A stretch of 64,000 bases of DNA. Origin: Dermacentor variabilis. Its lineage: Eukaryota; Arthropoda; Arachnida; Ixodida; Ixodidae. The stretch spans positions 39,735,777-39,799,776 of the forward strand of contig NC_134569.1 of assembly GCF_050947875.1 (NCBI RefSeq), in the 5' to 3' direction. Of this stretch, positions 44,261-55,491 are shown one piece after another. The number at the start of each line of letters is the position of its first letter. The stretch's first letter is position 1. Under the pieces are notes generated by a model, which worked only from the letters and a program-made list of their open reading frames with translations, did not search any database and was not told the DNA's origin. The position numbers and the translations under genes were made by a program.

Positions 44261-44409
44261 TAAAAGTGTTTCAGATATTGTGAAGGAGAGCGTGCCAGGT
44301 GCGGGCACTCACACTTCTAATGACTTTAGTTATGAGTGGTCTACACTGTGCAACTTGGTGACTGCACTGTGCATCGTTCACAAGCATGCACTGTTTACAC
44401 CCCTGACAG

Positions 44410-44523
44410 ATGCAAGCCTCGAGTGGGAAACGTTTGAGCAGTTCTGCCTGTGGCAGTTGATAGCAGCACACAACATCCCGGTTGACTATGTCCTCCCAAT
44501 CTTGCCGAAGCTGGAGTTTCAAG
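44410..44523 (+). CDS. INTS3: INTS3 exon r
   Basis: Acceptor cacccctgacag, donor gtaagc. After completing Asn/Ser it reads ASLEWETFEQFCLWQLIAAH, then NIPVDYVLPILPKLEFQ. It matches SLDWETFEQYCAWQLFLAHNIPLETIIPILQHLKYK. It starts with two bases and ends with one. Introns of about 10 kb lie on each side. Confidence 0.96.
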
Positions 44524-44796
44524 GTAAGCAGTGGAAAAGGTGCTTACTGGATATAGGAAGCATGTTACTGGAACAGTAAAAGAGACACAGATGCAAAGCA
44601 TACACGATGGGAGCTGGACGTAAAGCTATTTAGTTAAGAAAAAAAAGTTGAGAATGTGACAAGTTGCAGCAGTGAGAAAAATAAAGGTAAAGCAGAACAA
44701 GGGGCACCACTTATTGTACCTGTTCAGCCTTTGACTGGTTCAGTGAAATTATTCTGAGATCATAGCAGAAAAAGGCTAACTTGAGTATAAAGAGTA

Positions 44797-45113
44797 CCAT
44801 ATTTACTCATGTAGGGCCCACAGCCCTACTTTGGAGTCAGAAAATTCTTGAAAAAGATAGTTTTAGTGAGGATTGCATACCTACGCGCTTGATGATTAAT
44901 TTCCACTGGTCGCCTGGTTGTCCTGCGAACCAAAATTAGTTGCCGACTGTAAATGTGTTCATAATCTACCGCTAGTGGTTGCCCTATATTGCATAGCAGT
45001 CAGATTGCAATTCCATGCTTCAGAGAGTAGCCATAAGCCTACCTCGTGTGAGGCCCGCATCTTCAAAAGAAATTAAAAAATAACTAGTTCGGACCTTACA
45101 AGAGTCAATCCTG
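44797..45113. mobile_element. Short TA-flanked MITE (TTTACTCATGTA type)
   Basis: TA flanks (44795-44796; 45114-45115). Left end ccatatttactcatgtaggg, right end ccttacaagagtcaatcctg, weakly inverted. Related copy at 33998. 317 bp, non-coding. Confidence 0.5.
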
Positions 45114-45118
45114 TACTC

Positions 45119-46170
45119 ATGTGACATCATGAACGCCAGATTGCCATCCTATTCAGATTTGACAGTGCTGCTGGAGATAAGCGTATTGAGATAATAATGC
45201 TCAGCTTTTCACTGTACAAGCTGCATTACACATATGGCAGCCTCAGTGGCATCAATGCATATCCCTTATACGTGCCAGTCAGTTGCCATAGCTCATTTGT
45301 TTTCTCGTATGTGCTTATGTGCATGCGTATGTTTTTAGACATGAAATGCCTTTAGCTCCTGTTGTCGGCGGCCTTCAATAGACCTTGAGCCAAAAGCCAG
45401 AGCCATTACCTGGGCACTCAAATAAGTAAATACGGGCAAGTTGGAGGAACAAAACAAGATCATCCAGGCAACCATCCAAAACTTTTTAAAAAATGCAGTC
45501 TCTGACCTCCAACCCTTTGTATAGGACTCCATTACATACTCTAGTTACTGCCCAAACAAGTTACAAAAAATATTGCTTCCGAGTTCTGCCTAATGTTTGT
45601 TTGCAAGTCACTTGAGCTGTAACTTCTAGTACGCTGAAGTTTTATTTGTCATTTCCAATAGCGACATTCAAAAGGCAGATACAGGGCACCATACACTTCA
45701 ATTCTGCAAAATAGAATTTGCTGCGAATCAACTGAGCTCACCGAGCTGCTGTGTGGCGTGGCAGTGCCAGACGCGAATAGAAGCGCTGCTTTGCCTTCGA
45801 TATGTGACGCTCGCCAAGCTGCAGCGTGGCATGGTGTCGGAAACGTCTTATGTGCTGCTTTGCCTTCATGGAGGAACGAAAAAGATAGGAGAGAGCATTA
45901 CGTTGCGCAGCCAGCCTTGGCAAGCGAAATGCTCTGTGAAGCCAACCCTATGCTCAGTGGGAGCCCAACATGTGACCTCTTGCGTCGAGATCACGGACCA
46001 AGAACCGAGATTTTCTGAGACATTTGGTGGTGCCTCCTTCAGGTGCTTTTCTTCTTCTGGCTGAGCAGTGTGCTCAGTCTACCTGGAGTCTTTTGCTGCC
46101 TGTTGTGTTGCCTTCAGCCGGTTTTCTTGTTCTAGCTGGGCACCCTCTATGTGGACCAGTACACAGTATG
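45119..46170. other. Intron sequence without recognised feature
   Basis: About 1 kb. The frames at 45753-46064 and 45758-46018 overlap with no recognisable domain. No inverted ends seen. Confidence 0.4.
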
Positions 46171-46174
46171 GCAT

Positions 46175-46210
46175 GGTGCGGTGTGGTGTGGTGTGGTGTG
46201 GTGGGGTGTG
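46175..46210. repeat. (GGTGT)n microsatellite
   Basis: About seven GGTGT-like units in a row, with a few substitutions. Confidence 0.9.
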
Positions 46211-46251
46211 CCTGTTATGATTTGGTTTGAATGAATGAGGTTTTATTATTA

Positions 46252-46295
46252 TAGACAAGATGCGGATAAGATATAGACAAGTTGCGGATAAGATA
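46252..46295. repeat. 22-bp tandem duplication
   Basis: A 22-bp unit (tagacaagatgcggataaga plus ta) is repeated once with a single change, followed by partial related units up to about 46330. Confidence 0.85.
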
Positions 46296-46504
46296 CTAAT
46301 ACAGATACAGTTAAAGACAAGATACATCCTAGTGGCTGGCTACAAAGGGCACCGCTTGTGAGCTCTCATCACTGCTGTGGCATTTCTACACGTTTTGTGT
46401 GTGTATTTGTGCTTATTGAGTTTTCTTGGTGTCTACATCACTGTTTACTATCTTCCCTGGCAACGTATCCTGACCTCATCTGCATTGTAGCCTACCCTCC
46501 TGCC

Positions 46505-46781
46505 ATGTCTTTCCTGGAGGTTCCATTCAAGCTGCCAGACACAAATGTAGTCCAGAAGAAGCCCTATCCACTATCTCATGAGAAGAAAGCATGGATCAAA
46601 AACGAACTGAAACAAATGCTAAATGCTAAAATCATCAGACCTTCCACATCCGTGTTTGCATCACCTATAACAATTGCCCTTAAAGAGGACGGCTCTTTCA
46701 GATTGTGCACATACTACCGATTGATAAACCGACAGACAGACTTGTTTCCATTTCCTATGCCACTGATAGATGACATAATTA
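46505..46781 (+). pseudogene. Ty3/gypsy reverse transcriptase, first part
   Basis: It reads KKPYPLSHEKKAWIKNELKQ, then MLNAKIIRPSTSVFASPITI and DGSFRLCTYYRLINRQTDLF up to PMPLIDDII. These are the N-terminal RT blocks (I..S.S.(W/F)ASPI.., R.C.DYR.LN with Asp changed to Thr, PLP.IDD). The DNA element at 46782 cuts the domain here; the next RT block (WFSQINLCKGYWQV) follows at 47739. Confidence 0.85.
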
Positions 46782-47720
46782 CCGTATTTGCTTGCATAAT
46801 GATCGCACTCGTGTAATGGTCGCACCCCTGAATTTTGTCGTCAAAATTCGATTTTTTTATTTCCCGTGTAATGATCGCACCCTGAACTTGCCGCAGCAAT
46901 ATGTCGTGTGCCAAGTCTAGCTAAGAATGATCACGCTTGCCATCTGTCAAATAATACGCGAACGACTCTTCAAGACAAACCAAGCGGTCTGCACGCACCA
47001 AACACTCTTAAGTAGATGCCTCATTTCATTACTTTCATCACTTTCCGCACTTCCACGACAAAAGGGGTACAACCAAACTTGCCTTTATTATTTGTAGGCT
47101 TTATAATGGTTGTGGTCAACAACAACAAAAAAGGCACCTTTCGATTCTTCTCATCTGCACCTGTGGGCCCGAAACAAATCGCGAGCGGCAACAATAGTAG
47201 CCACGTTTTCACGGATACGTTAAAAGTGTACCTTATTCATACGCCAACGCTTGTAACACAGCTAAGATATTCACCCACCCTTAGCGCAAACGTGCGGTAT
47301 TAGGATAGTAGTGAAGACAGGTGCCACAGTTTCCGCAGCATGCCTGCCATGTTTTTCTGTGTCACTGGCAGCTAAGCGCGCCCATCTGTTTCTGCCCCCT
47401 CAAAGTGAACATGGCTACGTTATTGCCGCAAACTTGCCGATGTTAACAACATTATTCATTACTGATACGAAAGAAACTTTCAATGCATGTAATGTACTCA
47501 CGAGAAGAAAAATAAATCGCGTTCGGCGCGTTCGGCTTGCTCTGCTGGCTGCCATTTTTGTTTTGGTGTTCCGCACCCACATCCCGCAGCAAACGCGGGA
47601 TGAAAAAAAAAATTTTTTTTTTCTTTTCGCGGGAAATTTAACCCGCATAATGATCGCACCCCTGAATTTGCGTCAATTTTTTCTGACAAAAAAGTGCGAT
47701 CATTATGCGAGTAAATACGG
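46782..47720. mobile_element. TA-flanked element of ccgtatttactc family, copy 1
   Basis: TA flanks (46780-46781; 47721-47722). Ends ccgtatttgcttgcataatg and cattatgcgagtaaatacgg are inverted, and the ends repeat gatcgcaccc/gtgcgatc blocks. 939 bp. It sits within the gypsy RT frame. The same family at 59843-60775 has nearly the same length (933 bp). No transposase is recognised; the open frames here are AT-rich and meaningless. Confidence 0.82.
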
Positions 47721-47732
47721 TAATGAAACAGG

Positions 47733-47849
47733 AGGATGTGAGTGGTTTTCGCAAATCAATCTATGCAAAGGTTATTGGCAAGTTTCTCTCCAAGAAGAAT
47801 ACAACAAGTTTACAGCTTTCATTACACCTTTTGATGTGTACGAATACAA
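47733..47849 (+). pseudogene. Ty3/gypsy reverse transcriptase, second part
   Basis: It reads CEWFSQINLCKGYWQVSLQE, then YNKFTAFITPFDVYEYN, the (F).DL..GYWQ...  and  TAF.TP.G.YE(Y/F) blocks. The catalytic Asp of the first block is Asn here. The frame ends at the LINE insertion at 47850. Confidence 0.85.
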
Positions 47850-47897
47850 TTTGAGAAGTGCGGAACGAACGTCCTTGTTTAGTGGTTCTTCAACATT

Positions 47898-48778
47898 GTG
47901 CGACTTCTAGCTATCAGGAACTTCACCGAAGATGTCGTCCTCCGTGATATGGGGGACGGAGAACCTCTGCGCCCTCCTGACAAGGCGAGTCCTGCGGCGA
48001 TAGCCCAGCCCTGGGGAAACCACAACATCACAGATTATAGGCTTCCCGACTCATCTGACAGCTCAACAGTAGCAGAGATGGACTCGGACAGTGATTACAC
48101 GCTAGTCCAATCACGCCACTTGAAGCGCAAGCTTCAAAGGACGTCAACAGGCAGTGATTCCACTCGTAAAAGCAGATGTGGCAAACGGGTCTTCTCCATT
48201 GGCTACATGCCAACTACAGCAGGAGCAAATATGAATTCATTGAGTAGGCAATTGCTGACCGAATATTTCAATCAAATAGCTTCAGGACATGTAAGAGAGA
48301 TCCGCATAAATGCTCGGAAGAACATTCTGATGGTGGACATGAGTTCTAAAGCTGTATTGGAGGCTTTGAAAGCTATTCAAGCTGTTGGCAACATTCCAGT
48401 TCGCGCATTTCTAGCGTACAGGAAGACCTGCGGTCTTTCATCAACAGTGCAAATCCTCGACACCCACCGATTCGGCTGCTGTTGGTGCATCAAGTTGGTC
48501 TTCGAGTCAGACTCTTTGCCAGCATTGATCAAAGTAGGGTATGTGAGGCACTCAATACAACCATATGTGCCATGACCGTTACAGTATCACAATTGTTTCA
48601 AACTGGGCCACATGAGTGCTGTGTGTAGGAATCCTGCATCGTGCCGAAGGTGTTGTGGTAGCCATCAGATGGAATCCTGTACAGCCGAAACCATGAAATG
48701 CGCAAATTGCTCCGGAGCTCATGAAGTGGCATCCAAGGAGTGCCCCAAAGGGGTAGAGGAGAGACAAATTCTGTGAAA
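47898..48778 (+). pseudogene. LINE ORF1 (gag-like, CCHC knuckles)
   Basis: The open frame to 48575 starts around DMGDGEPLRPPDKASP and includes MDSDSDYTLVQSRHLKRKLQ and VREIRINARKNILMVDMSSK, an RRM-like region typical of gag-like ORF1. After a stop or shift near 48575, another frame carries NCFKLGHMSAVCRNP, SCRRCCGSHQMESC and KCANCSGAHEVASKEC, i.e. a series of Cys/His knuckles that bind nucleic acid. It ends near 48778 in a TGA stop. Confidence 0.78.
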
Positions 48779-49247
48779 GATGGTCAGAGAGCTCCACGCA
48801 CAAGGAGGCGTCGATTCCTTCAGCAAGAAAAGGCACTGGTTGCAGCAATGGCGTCGCCGCTCCCAGGGTAAGTGCCGGTCAAAAGAGGTACTTCCTTTGT
48901 GTCCTTGGCTGCAAAGCATGCCTCAGAGAGAGCAAGGCCCACACACACAAGGTACGCCTCCCCCAGTAACTTCACGCCCGCCAAGGAATGAGGCATCCTC
49001 CAACGTGTGTCCAACCTCTTCAGCTGCTGAGTGGCCTTGCTACCTCATCAGGTGGAGATATTTCTTCAGCATTCCCCAAGAGCCAAGAGGGTAATGAAAG
49101 GCTTGGAAATGAAAAGGTGATAGGCATGTTTAAACAGCTAGTAATCACTATGCGAATATTGCTCTCCGGATTGACAATGCCAACTGCAGTATCTGTTGTG
49201 AAGGGGTTTGATACTATTTAGCCACTACTAGCGGCTCTAAAATAAGA

Positions 49248-50140
49248 GTGGCAATTATGGCTCTTGTCATAAAACAGTGGACATTGCAACAGAAGATGCA
49301 TCGTTCTGTTATAATGCAATGGAATGCTCGAGGTCTAAGTGGGCGCATGTTTGACTTTAGGCAACGAGTTTTCAAATGCCACTTCCCAGTGATCGTGATA
49401 TGCGAGCCAAATCTCACATCGCCATTTCGCCTTTCCAGATACGTCCAGCAATGGTCATGTGAAGATGCACATGAGAGCAAAGTATCAATGCGTATACGCA
49501 ACAGCATGACATTTGTTAGGCATACAGTCACTCCACATGACACCAATGAGTATGTGTGTGCGACATTACAACTTAAGTTACAGGTGTTTTCAATCATCGG
49601 CGCCTACATACGTCCTAGACAATGACTTGACCTCCTCTACCTATCGACTGTGTTACAAGGTTCTCTAGGACCTCATGTTGTTATTGGAAACTTCAATGCT
49701 CACCATCCTTACTGGAGAAGTGCCGCAATGAACCGTCGTAGTAAGAATTCAATTCAATTCATTTCATAGACACTGAAGGTCTGACTGTCATCAATGATGG
49801 GTCTGCCACCTACATCCGCAGCACTTCCTACAACAGTTGCTTAGACCTCACTATTGTGTCTCAGAGCCTCCTGTCCTCTGTCAGTTGGTGCTCGGACGTA
49901 GAAATGCATGGGAGCAACCATATACCAACATATGTGCAGATGAAATGGTTTGTGCAATCAACTGCGTCTTCTCTACGCTGCACTGATTGGCCCACATTCT
50001 CTACATGTGTAGAAGAGTATTGCGGAGACATCGCCTCACCATCTGATATAGAGGACATTATTGTACTGTCAGTCCAGAAGACAACAAAATTTATTAGTGC
50101 ACCTACATCAAGAACAACAATTGACATTGAATATGAATAG
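49248..50140 (+). pseudogene. LINE AP-endonuclease domain
   Basis: The frame at 49248-49625 has VIMQWNARGLSGRMFDFRQR and FPVIVICEPNL, the QWN..G....R...L and E-P/H motifs of AP-like endonucleases (catalytic Asn and Glu kept). After a shift, HVVIGNFNAHHPYW (about 49677; first Asp of GDFN changed to Asn) and CLDLTIVSQSLLSSVSWCSD, then GSNHIPTYVQM, supply the remaining blocks including the S.H.P motif (SNHIP). The Asp-to-Asn change would weaken catalysis. Confidence 0.78.
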
Positions 50141-50392
50141 CTGTGTGTGATCCATAGTCGAACGGAAAGGAAGTGCAGGCGAACTAAATCTTTATTAGAC
50201 CTTGTCTTATGTCAATGAGCTCAACGAAAAATATGGTGTCACCTTCAAAAAATGGGAAAGCAACGATGGAGGACATTCTGTTCGCCGCTGGATCCTCGAA
50301 AGCCACTTCCTAGGATTTCACAGATAGCATGAAGTCCTTGTGCCCCTCCTCAGCAAAAACATCCTTTCCATGCTCTAGCACTTCACTTATCT

Positions 50393-51280
50393 GTGACGGA
50401 AGTTCAGGTTGCTGAGGACTTCTGTAAGAGAGTTAGGAGTACAGATATGTCAATATTTATCACATTGGATCGACCCACACCACCTCCTAAACATGCTCGT
50501 CTTGACCTTCTTTTCACGATGCCGGAATTGGACGCTGCACTTGCTGCTGCAAAACGATCTTCTGCACCTGGACCTGACGGTATTTCATATACTGTTCTGT
50601 GCTACCTTAGCGTGGAAAGACGGAAAGTCCTGCAGTCGTACTATAACATAATGTGGTTGTCCAGTACAGTTCCGAAACAGTGGAAAACCAGCCTTTTGTT
50701 GGCCCTCCTAAAGCCAGGAAAAGCGGCTTGCGAACTTTCATCTTACCGACCAGTGGCTTTAGCTAGCTGTGTCAGTAAAATTATGGAATGGATGGTGCTA
50801 ACTAGATTAGAGTGGTTCATGGAAAAAAACGAGCTTTATCCTTAAACGTTGACCGGATTTAGATGTGGATGGTCTGCTATAGATGGGGTCATTAGTCTTG
50901 TGTCTACAATCAAACACGAAAAGGGGACGCGCCAGCTTGGAGTTTTCCTATACATCAAAGGTGCCTATGACAATGTACTCTACGAAGCCATTCTTGATGC
51001 CCTCATTAATTTGCGCATCGGCAGCAGTCTCTACATGTGAATTGTAAGCTACCTAGATGGTCGCATAGTCTTCATGTCCACAAATGATGGCGAAACGAGA
51101 AGGCACATTGCTGTCCGTGAAGTGCTTCAAGGAGGAGTGCTCAACTTGACCCTTTCCAATGTTGCCTTTATTGGCCTTGCAGAAATAACTCCTGATAGAG
51201 TATGCATCAGTACTTACACTGACGACGTATGCGTATGGGCGTATGGAGTCACAGGACTGCAACTTCGTGCAAGATTGTAG
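50393..51280 (+). pseudogene. LINE reverse transcriptase domain
   Basis: SSAPGPDGISYTVLCYLSVE and LLKPGKAACELSSYRPVALA, then SCVSKIMEWMVLTRL are the N-terminal RT blocks. A stop at 50843 is followed by FRCGWSAIDGVISLVSTI and GVFLYIKGAYDNVLYEAIL, then REVLQGGVLNLTLSNVAF and STYTDDVCVWAYG. The catalytic box is YTDD (usual YADD) and the QG.VLSP block reads QGGVLNLT. Two stops separate the frames. It is inactive. Confidence 0.82.
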
Positions 51281-51987
51281 CGAGCGGTTTTCTTAGCATC
51301 TTGGTACCTGCAGTGCCAAGGACTGCGATTGGCCACAGATAAGTGCAGTGCTATAGCGTTCACACGAAAGCTTATGTGTCGATATCCGATTATTATCAAC
51401 GGCAATGTCATTCCATATGTGACCCACCATAGATACCTGGGTGTTGTCATTGACCGCAGTGTTTCATGGTTGAAGCACGTAGCAATGTTACAGAAGAAAT
51501 TAACTGGACTTGCTTAAGTTTTTCGCTTTCTGGCCGGTATGAAGTGGGACCCATCCGAGCATTCGCTACTCCGGCTGTACCAGGCTCTCTACATTGGCTA
51601 CATTCCGCATAACCTGCCAGTTTTATCGGGTATAAGCCCATCATGTTTTTGCGTACGCTGGAAAGGACTCAGGCACAGATTCTGAGAACATGTCTAGGGG
51701 TTCCATATTTCAATTCAATTTATGATGCAATTGAGGAAGCTCGCGTCACCCCTATACCTGTTTTTCTGCGATGCGAACCTCTGCGATTATTCCTGCGGCT
51801 GCTGTGCCGTCACTGACACCACCTCTTATCGACACTTCCCGACATACGGCCGGACTCCACTTCTTCAAGAGCCATTAAATGCCTAGAATCTGCCATACCA
51901 TCATACTTTGCCCCTGCTGACCTTCCATGTATGCCTCCACGGGTAATGTCTAAAATACGGATATGTTCCAGGAATTTCTAGAACATC

Positions 51988-52663
51988 GTGAATACTCTAC
52001 CTACCGTGGGCCTCAGAGATGTAACACTTGAATATATGTCAAAAGAATATGGCTCATCGGCGAACGTATATACAGACGGATCGGTCTCGTCGTGTACGTC
52101 TGGTGCAGCTTTCGTCATGCCTGCAAAACAAGACAACACCAATATCCACGGAGCTCATGGCAATCAGAGAGGCACTGCACTATATTTTGCAACAGCCTCC
52201 TCAAGTATGGACAGTCTTTAGTGACGCGAAATCCGCTTTGCAGGTACTTAGAGTCGTAATGAAAGAAAGCTCTTGCAGAGTATTGGCTCTTCAGACTGCC
52301 GAGCTATCCACTCTAGCAGAAGAGAACGGCCACAACATTACATTTCAGTGGGTTCCCAGTCACTGTGGTGTACATGGCAATGAACTGGCCAGTGTCGAAG
52401 CAAAGAAGATGCTTGAGGAACTAGAGCCACTGCTTGCGATTCCTTTTTCAATAGCAGACACCAACCGCCTTCTCTTAAGTGTCATCCGAACAGAGACAGA
52501 AAAGCACTGGGACAATCTGGATAATTGCCACAGAAGACTCGAAAGATTGGACCCCACCATAAAATTTAGGCTACCACCCAAAATTCAATGCAGCTGTGCC
52601 AGCCTCCTGCACAGAATTAGGCTGGGGGTGGCATTTACACGCGAGTATGTGCACCTCACGTGA
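51988..52663 (+). pseudogene. LINE RNase H domain
   Basis: The first frame gives NVYTDGSVSSCTSGAAFVMP (first catalytic Asp). A shifted frame continues with STELMAIREALHYILQQPPQ (Glu), VFSDAKSALQVLRVV (second Asp) and FQWVPSHCGVHGNELASVEA (His, Asp/Glu block), then a C-terminal region. The order DG.. E.. SD.. SH.G..GNE is complete. A short zinc-like C-terminus follows to about 52740. Confidence 0.82.
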
Positions 52664-53075
52664 CGTACCGAGTCACCAGACTGTGAAAGAGACTATAGGT
52701 CATGTGCTGTGTGACTGCCCTCAGTATGTAGAAGAGCATCAAAAGTTTTTATAATGTCCTTACGCACCTCGGTGGCCCACCTTTGTCAAAGGGCATTATT
52801 TTAGGCACTTGGTCAGATGTTAAATTGAGCTTTAAGGCTATCCAGGCCTTACTTGGTTTTTGAGAAGCACGGGCCTGGACTGTAGTCATTAAGTTGTCCA
52901 AACAGCTTACGATATGCTTTACATCTTTCCTCATCATCGTCACCCATCATGCGCCTTTTTCTTCCCTCTTTCTTTCCCTCTTCCCCTTCCCCCAACACAG
53001 AGTAGCTGGCTAGAGGAATGTACCTCATGCCGACCTCTCTGCATTTCGTATCATTAAACCTTTCTTTGAATACAA

Positions 53076-54700
53076 GCCTGGTTTCAAAAAATGATGAACA
53101 ATAATCTATCTGCTTTTACTAGTCAATTTTGCAACGTCTATGTACACAGTGTCATTGTGTACTTAAAAACAGAGGGCCAGCATGCAAATCATTTATCAGA
53201 TGTTTTGGAAGCACTGAGTAAGGCCGAGTTAAGCATAAATGTCAGAAAAAGTGAATTGTTCATGTGGTGTGGTCTGGGGTATTTCTTGGCTCTTGGCAGG
53301 GTGTTTGATGGCCACAGAAAAGTACCAGAGCAGAGTCTGTCGAGAAGGTGATAAAGACATTGCCTAGGCCACACAATTTGCATTCATTGCGAGTTTTTCT
53401 AGGTCTGTCTGTGCACTTTCGAGCCTTTATACCGCACTACGCCACCATTACGAAGTGCTTGATATCTCTAACACAGAAAGGTGTACCGTTTGTTTGGAGT
53501 GAGCATTGTGAACAAACATATCAAGAATTTGTCAGAATCATACCTTCAGATCCAGTCTTGACACCTCCGGACTTGAAAATGCCTTTCAAGTTCCGCGCGG
53601 ACACATCACGTTACGGAACTGGGGCTGTCCTCTACCAACGGAATGACTCACAGCCACCAGCGTGCCAACTCAACGCTGTGGGTTATTACTCACACATTTA
53701 CGAAAGCACAAGAAAACTACGCTACTACAGAAGAGGAAGCGCTTGCAATGGTAATGGCTGTAAGGTATTTCCGAACTTACCTGTCTTCTCAATATCTCGC
53801 AGTCAAAAGTTAGAATTGCGAGGTGGATCAACGAATTACAGCAGTCCACATTTGAAGTGACCCACAGACCAAGGGACAAGCTGCCAGAAACTGATGCATT
53901 ATCAAGGTTGCATATTCCATCAGTAGCAAATACGGAAAAAGCATGTGCCATCAACACCTGGGAGGGCACAGAGGGAATTTGATCACAGGGCGAGAAGTTT
54001 TACGTGCCAGAGACATATAGGCCAAGAATCTTGCAACCTTACCACAACAGTGCCGAATCGGGAGGGCATGATGGATTCTCAAAGACGTTCAGGAAGATAA
54101 ACCAGTGTGTTAGTTGGGAAAGTATGAAAGAAGATGTGCACGAATATGTCTACACTTGCCACCTGTGTCAAGGGGCGAAAGCCAAATACAAACCTAGAGA
54201 AAATGAAATGGTCATGCCCACATATTCAAGTGTACCCTTTGAAGTTGTCCACCGAAAAGAAGGGAGAAGGGATGTCAAAGACGCAGGCTTTCCTTGTCAC
54301 CATAGACGAATGTACGAGAATGGTAGCAGCCAAATGTGGAAAAGTGAATGCAAACTCTGAAATTGCCCTAATGGAATGCGTAATCTTCAAGGCAACTAAA
54401 GTATTGGTCTCCGATAATGGACCTGTTTTTGTAGCGAAAAGCTCAGAAAATAGGCAGAACAGAGAGGCATCTCCCTAAGATTTTCGATGTAGTACCACCT
54501 GCAAGCCAACGCAATTGCAGAATGTTTAATTTGCGACCTCAAGTACTTGGATTTATACCCTACCTTCCCTGATGAGTGGAAATATACCTTGGAAGCTGCA
54601 GTGACTCACCACAATAACACCTACACGGAGAATTGGGCTGTAGTCCATACTTTTCTGCAAATGGAACAAGTCCTTGGCTTCCTGTTGATCATCAATTAGA
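53076..54700 (+). pseudogene. Ty3/gypsy RT end, RNase H and integrase
   Basis: After the LINE the frame resumes with KMMNNNLSAFTSQFCNVYVH and SVIVYLKTEGQHANHL (the Y.DDI.V.S block, here HSVIVY, catalytic Asp pair lost). Next come VFLGLSVHFRAFIPHYATIT and FVWSEHCEQTYQEFVR, then KMPFKFRADTSRYGTGAVLY (RNase H). Integrase relics: HNSAESGGHDGFSKTFRKI and YTCHLCQGAKAKY (HHCC), LVTIDECTRMVAAKC (first Asp), VLVSDNGPVFVAKS (second Asp), then ANAIAECLICDLK with Glu. Several shifts. Confidence 0.8.
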
Positions 54701-55432
54701 AATCGCCAGCCATGTTATTCTTCTAGAGATCCCAAGACAACTGAACAGCAAATGAAATTAAATTTGGAATGAAAAGAAACTTTGACAATAGGCTAATAGT
54801 AAGTTGCCAGCGATTGGACCTGGAAGTTTCATACTCTTAAAGAAAGGAGCAAGCTAACCCAAGTGCCAATTTAGTGGTTCATAGCTGGTCACTAAGATGG
54901 CAAGCCAGCAAAGAATTCTCAGGTCGGTGTACTACGAGACTCAGGTGAACACCTTCGAAGCTAGCTCCGTTGGGAACATCATCCTGTACCATCCCAGGAA
55001 GGATGGATTCAGAGGCCCCAGAGAATGTCGAGTTCCATCAAGATGAGGACGAAGTGGCACGAATACCAGGGGAGAAGAAGAGAAGAACAGAGCTGTAATA
55101 GAGGAACAGCTTTATCCATCTCTGTTGAGTTCTTTACAGTTTAGTTTTCTTGGTGTCTACATTGTTACTTACTATCTTCCCTAGCAGTACATGCCTGATT
55201 ATGGCATGTACTGTGTAGTACTGCATAGGCTTTCAGGTGCTACTGGCCATTTTGTTCGATCTGACCTTGTGTGCTTGTAGTCGGTAGTAGTGTGCCTTTC
55301 TTTTTCAGCATGTGCTCTTTGGGTGTGCACGTGTTTCAGCGCTTGTCAGTTTCAATATAACTGTGCATACTGCATGATATTATATAAATAAGGTATTGTT
55401 TATATTTGTTCATTGGTGTTCAACATGTGCAG

Positions 55433-55481
55433 CCCATGCCGAAGCCTTGACAAGCATATTGCTGCTCCTGAAGCAAGAGAG
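55433..55481 (+). CDS. INTS3: INTS3 exon s
   Basis: Acceptor caacatgtgcag, donor gtaaat (weak). It reads HAEALTSILLLLKQE after completing Ala, and ends with ag of an Arg codon. It matches EHPEALSCLLLQLRRE of INTS3. 49 bp, one of the shortest exons. Confidence 0.93.
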
Positions 55482-55491
55482 GTAAATATCA

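Larger units (their letters stand above)
47850..53067 (+). mobile_element. LINE with ORF1, APE endonuclease, RT and RNase H (I-type group)
   Basis: gaatacaa at 47842-47849 and again at 53068-53075 is a probable 8-bp target duplication around the element. Inside and in order on the plus strand: ORF1 with CCHC knuckles, an AP-type endonuclease, RT, RNase H. About 5.2 kb, close to full length. Stops and frameshifts occur in every domain, so it is inactive. The RNase H domain after RT places it in the I/R1/Loa-type superfamily rather than in plain Jockey. It interrupts the Ty3/gypsy relic. Confidence 0.82.
46419..55182 (+). mobile_element. Ty3/gypsy-type retrotransposon relic, twice interrupted
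   Basis: A 40-bp segment starting agttttcttggtgtctaca occurs at 46419-46458 and again at 55143-55182, both on the plus strand, as expected for remnants of two LTRs. Between them lie RT (46505-46781, resuming 47733-47849, then 53076-53300), RNase H (about 53480-53720) and integrase (about 54030-54700) relics. gag and protease are missing: RT starts only about 50 bp after the left LTR-like block. The interruptions are a 939-bp DNA element (46782-47720) and a LINE (47850-53067). Confidence 0.75.

Noticed and set aside
45753..46064. Overlapping 86- and 103-codon frames as a gene
   Set aside because: Two overlapping frames in different phases, no conserved motif, no start or splice context.
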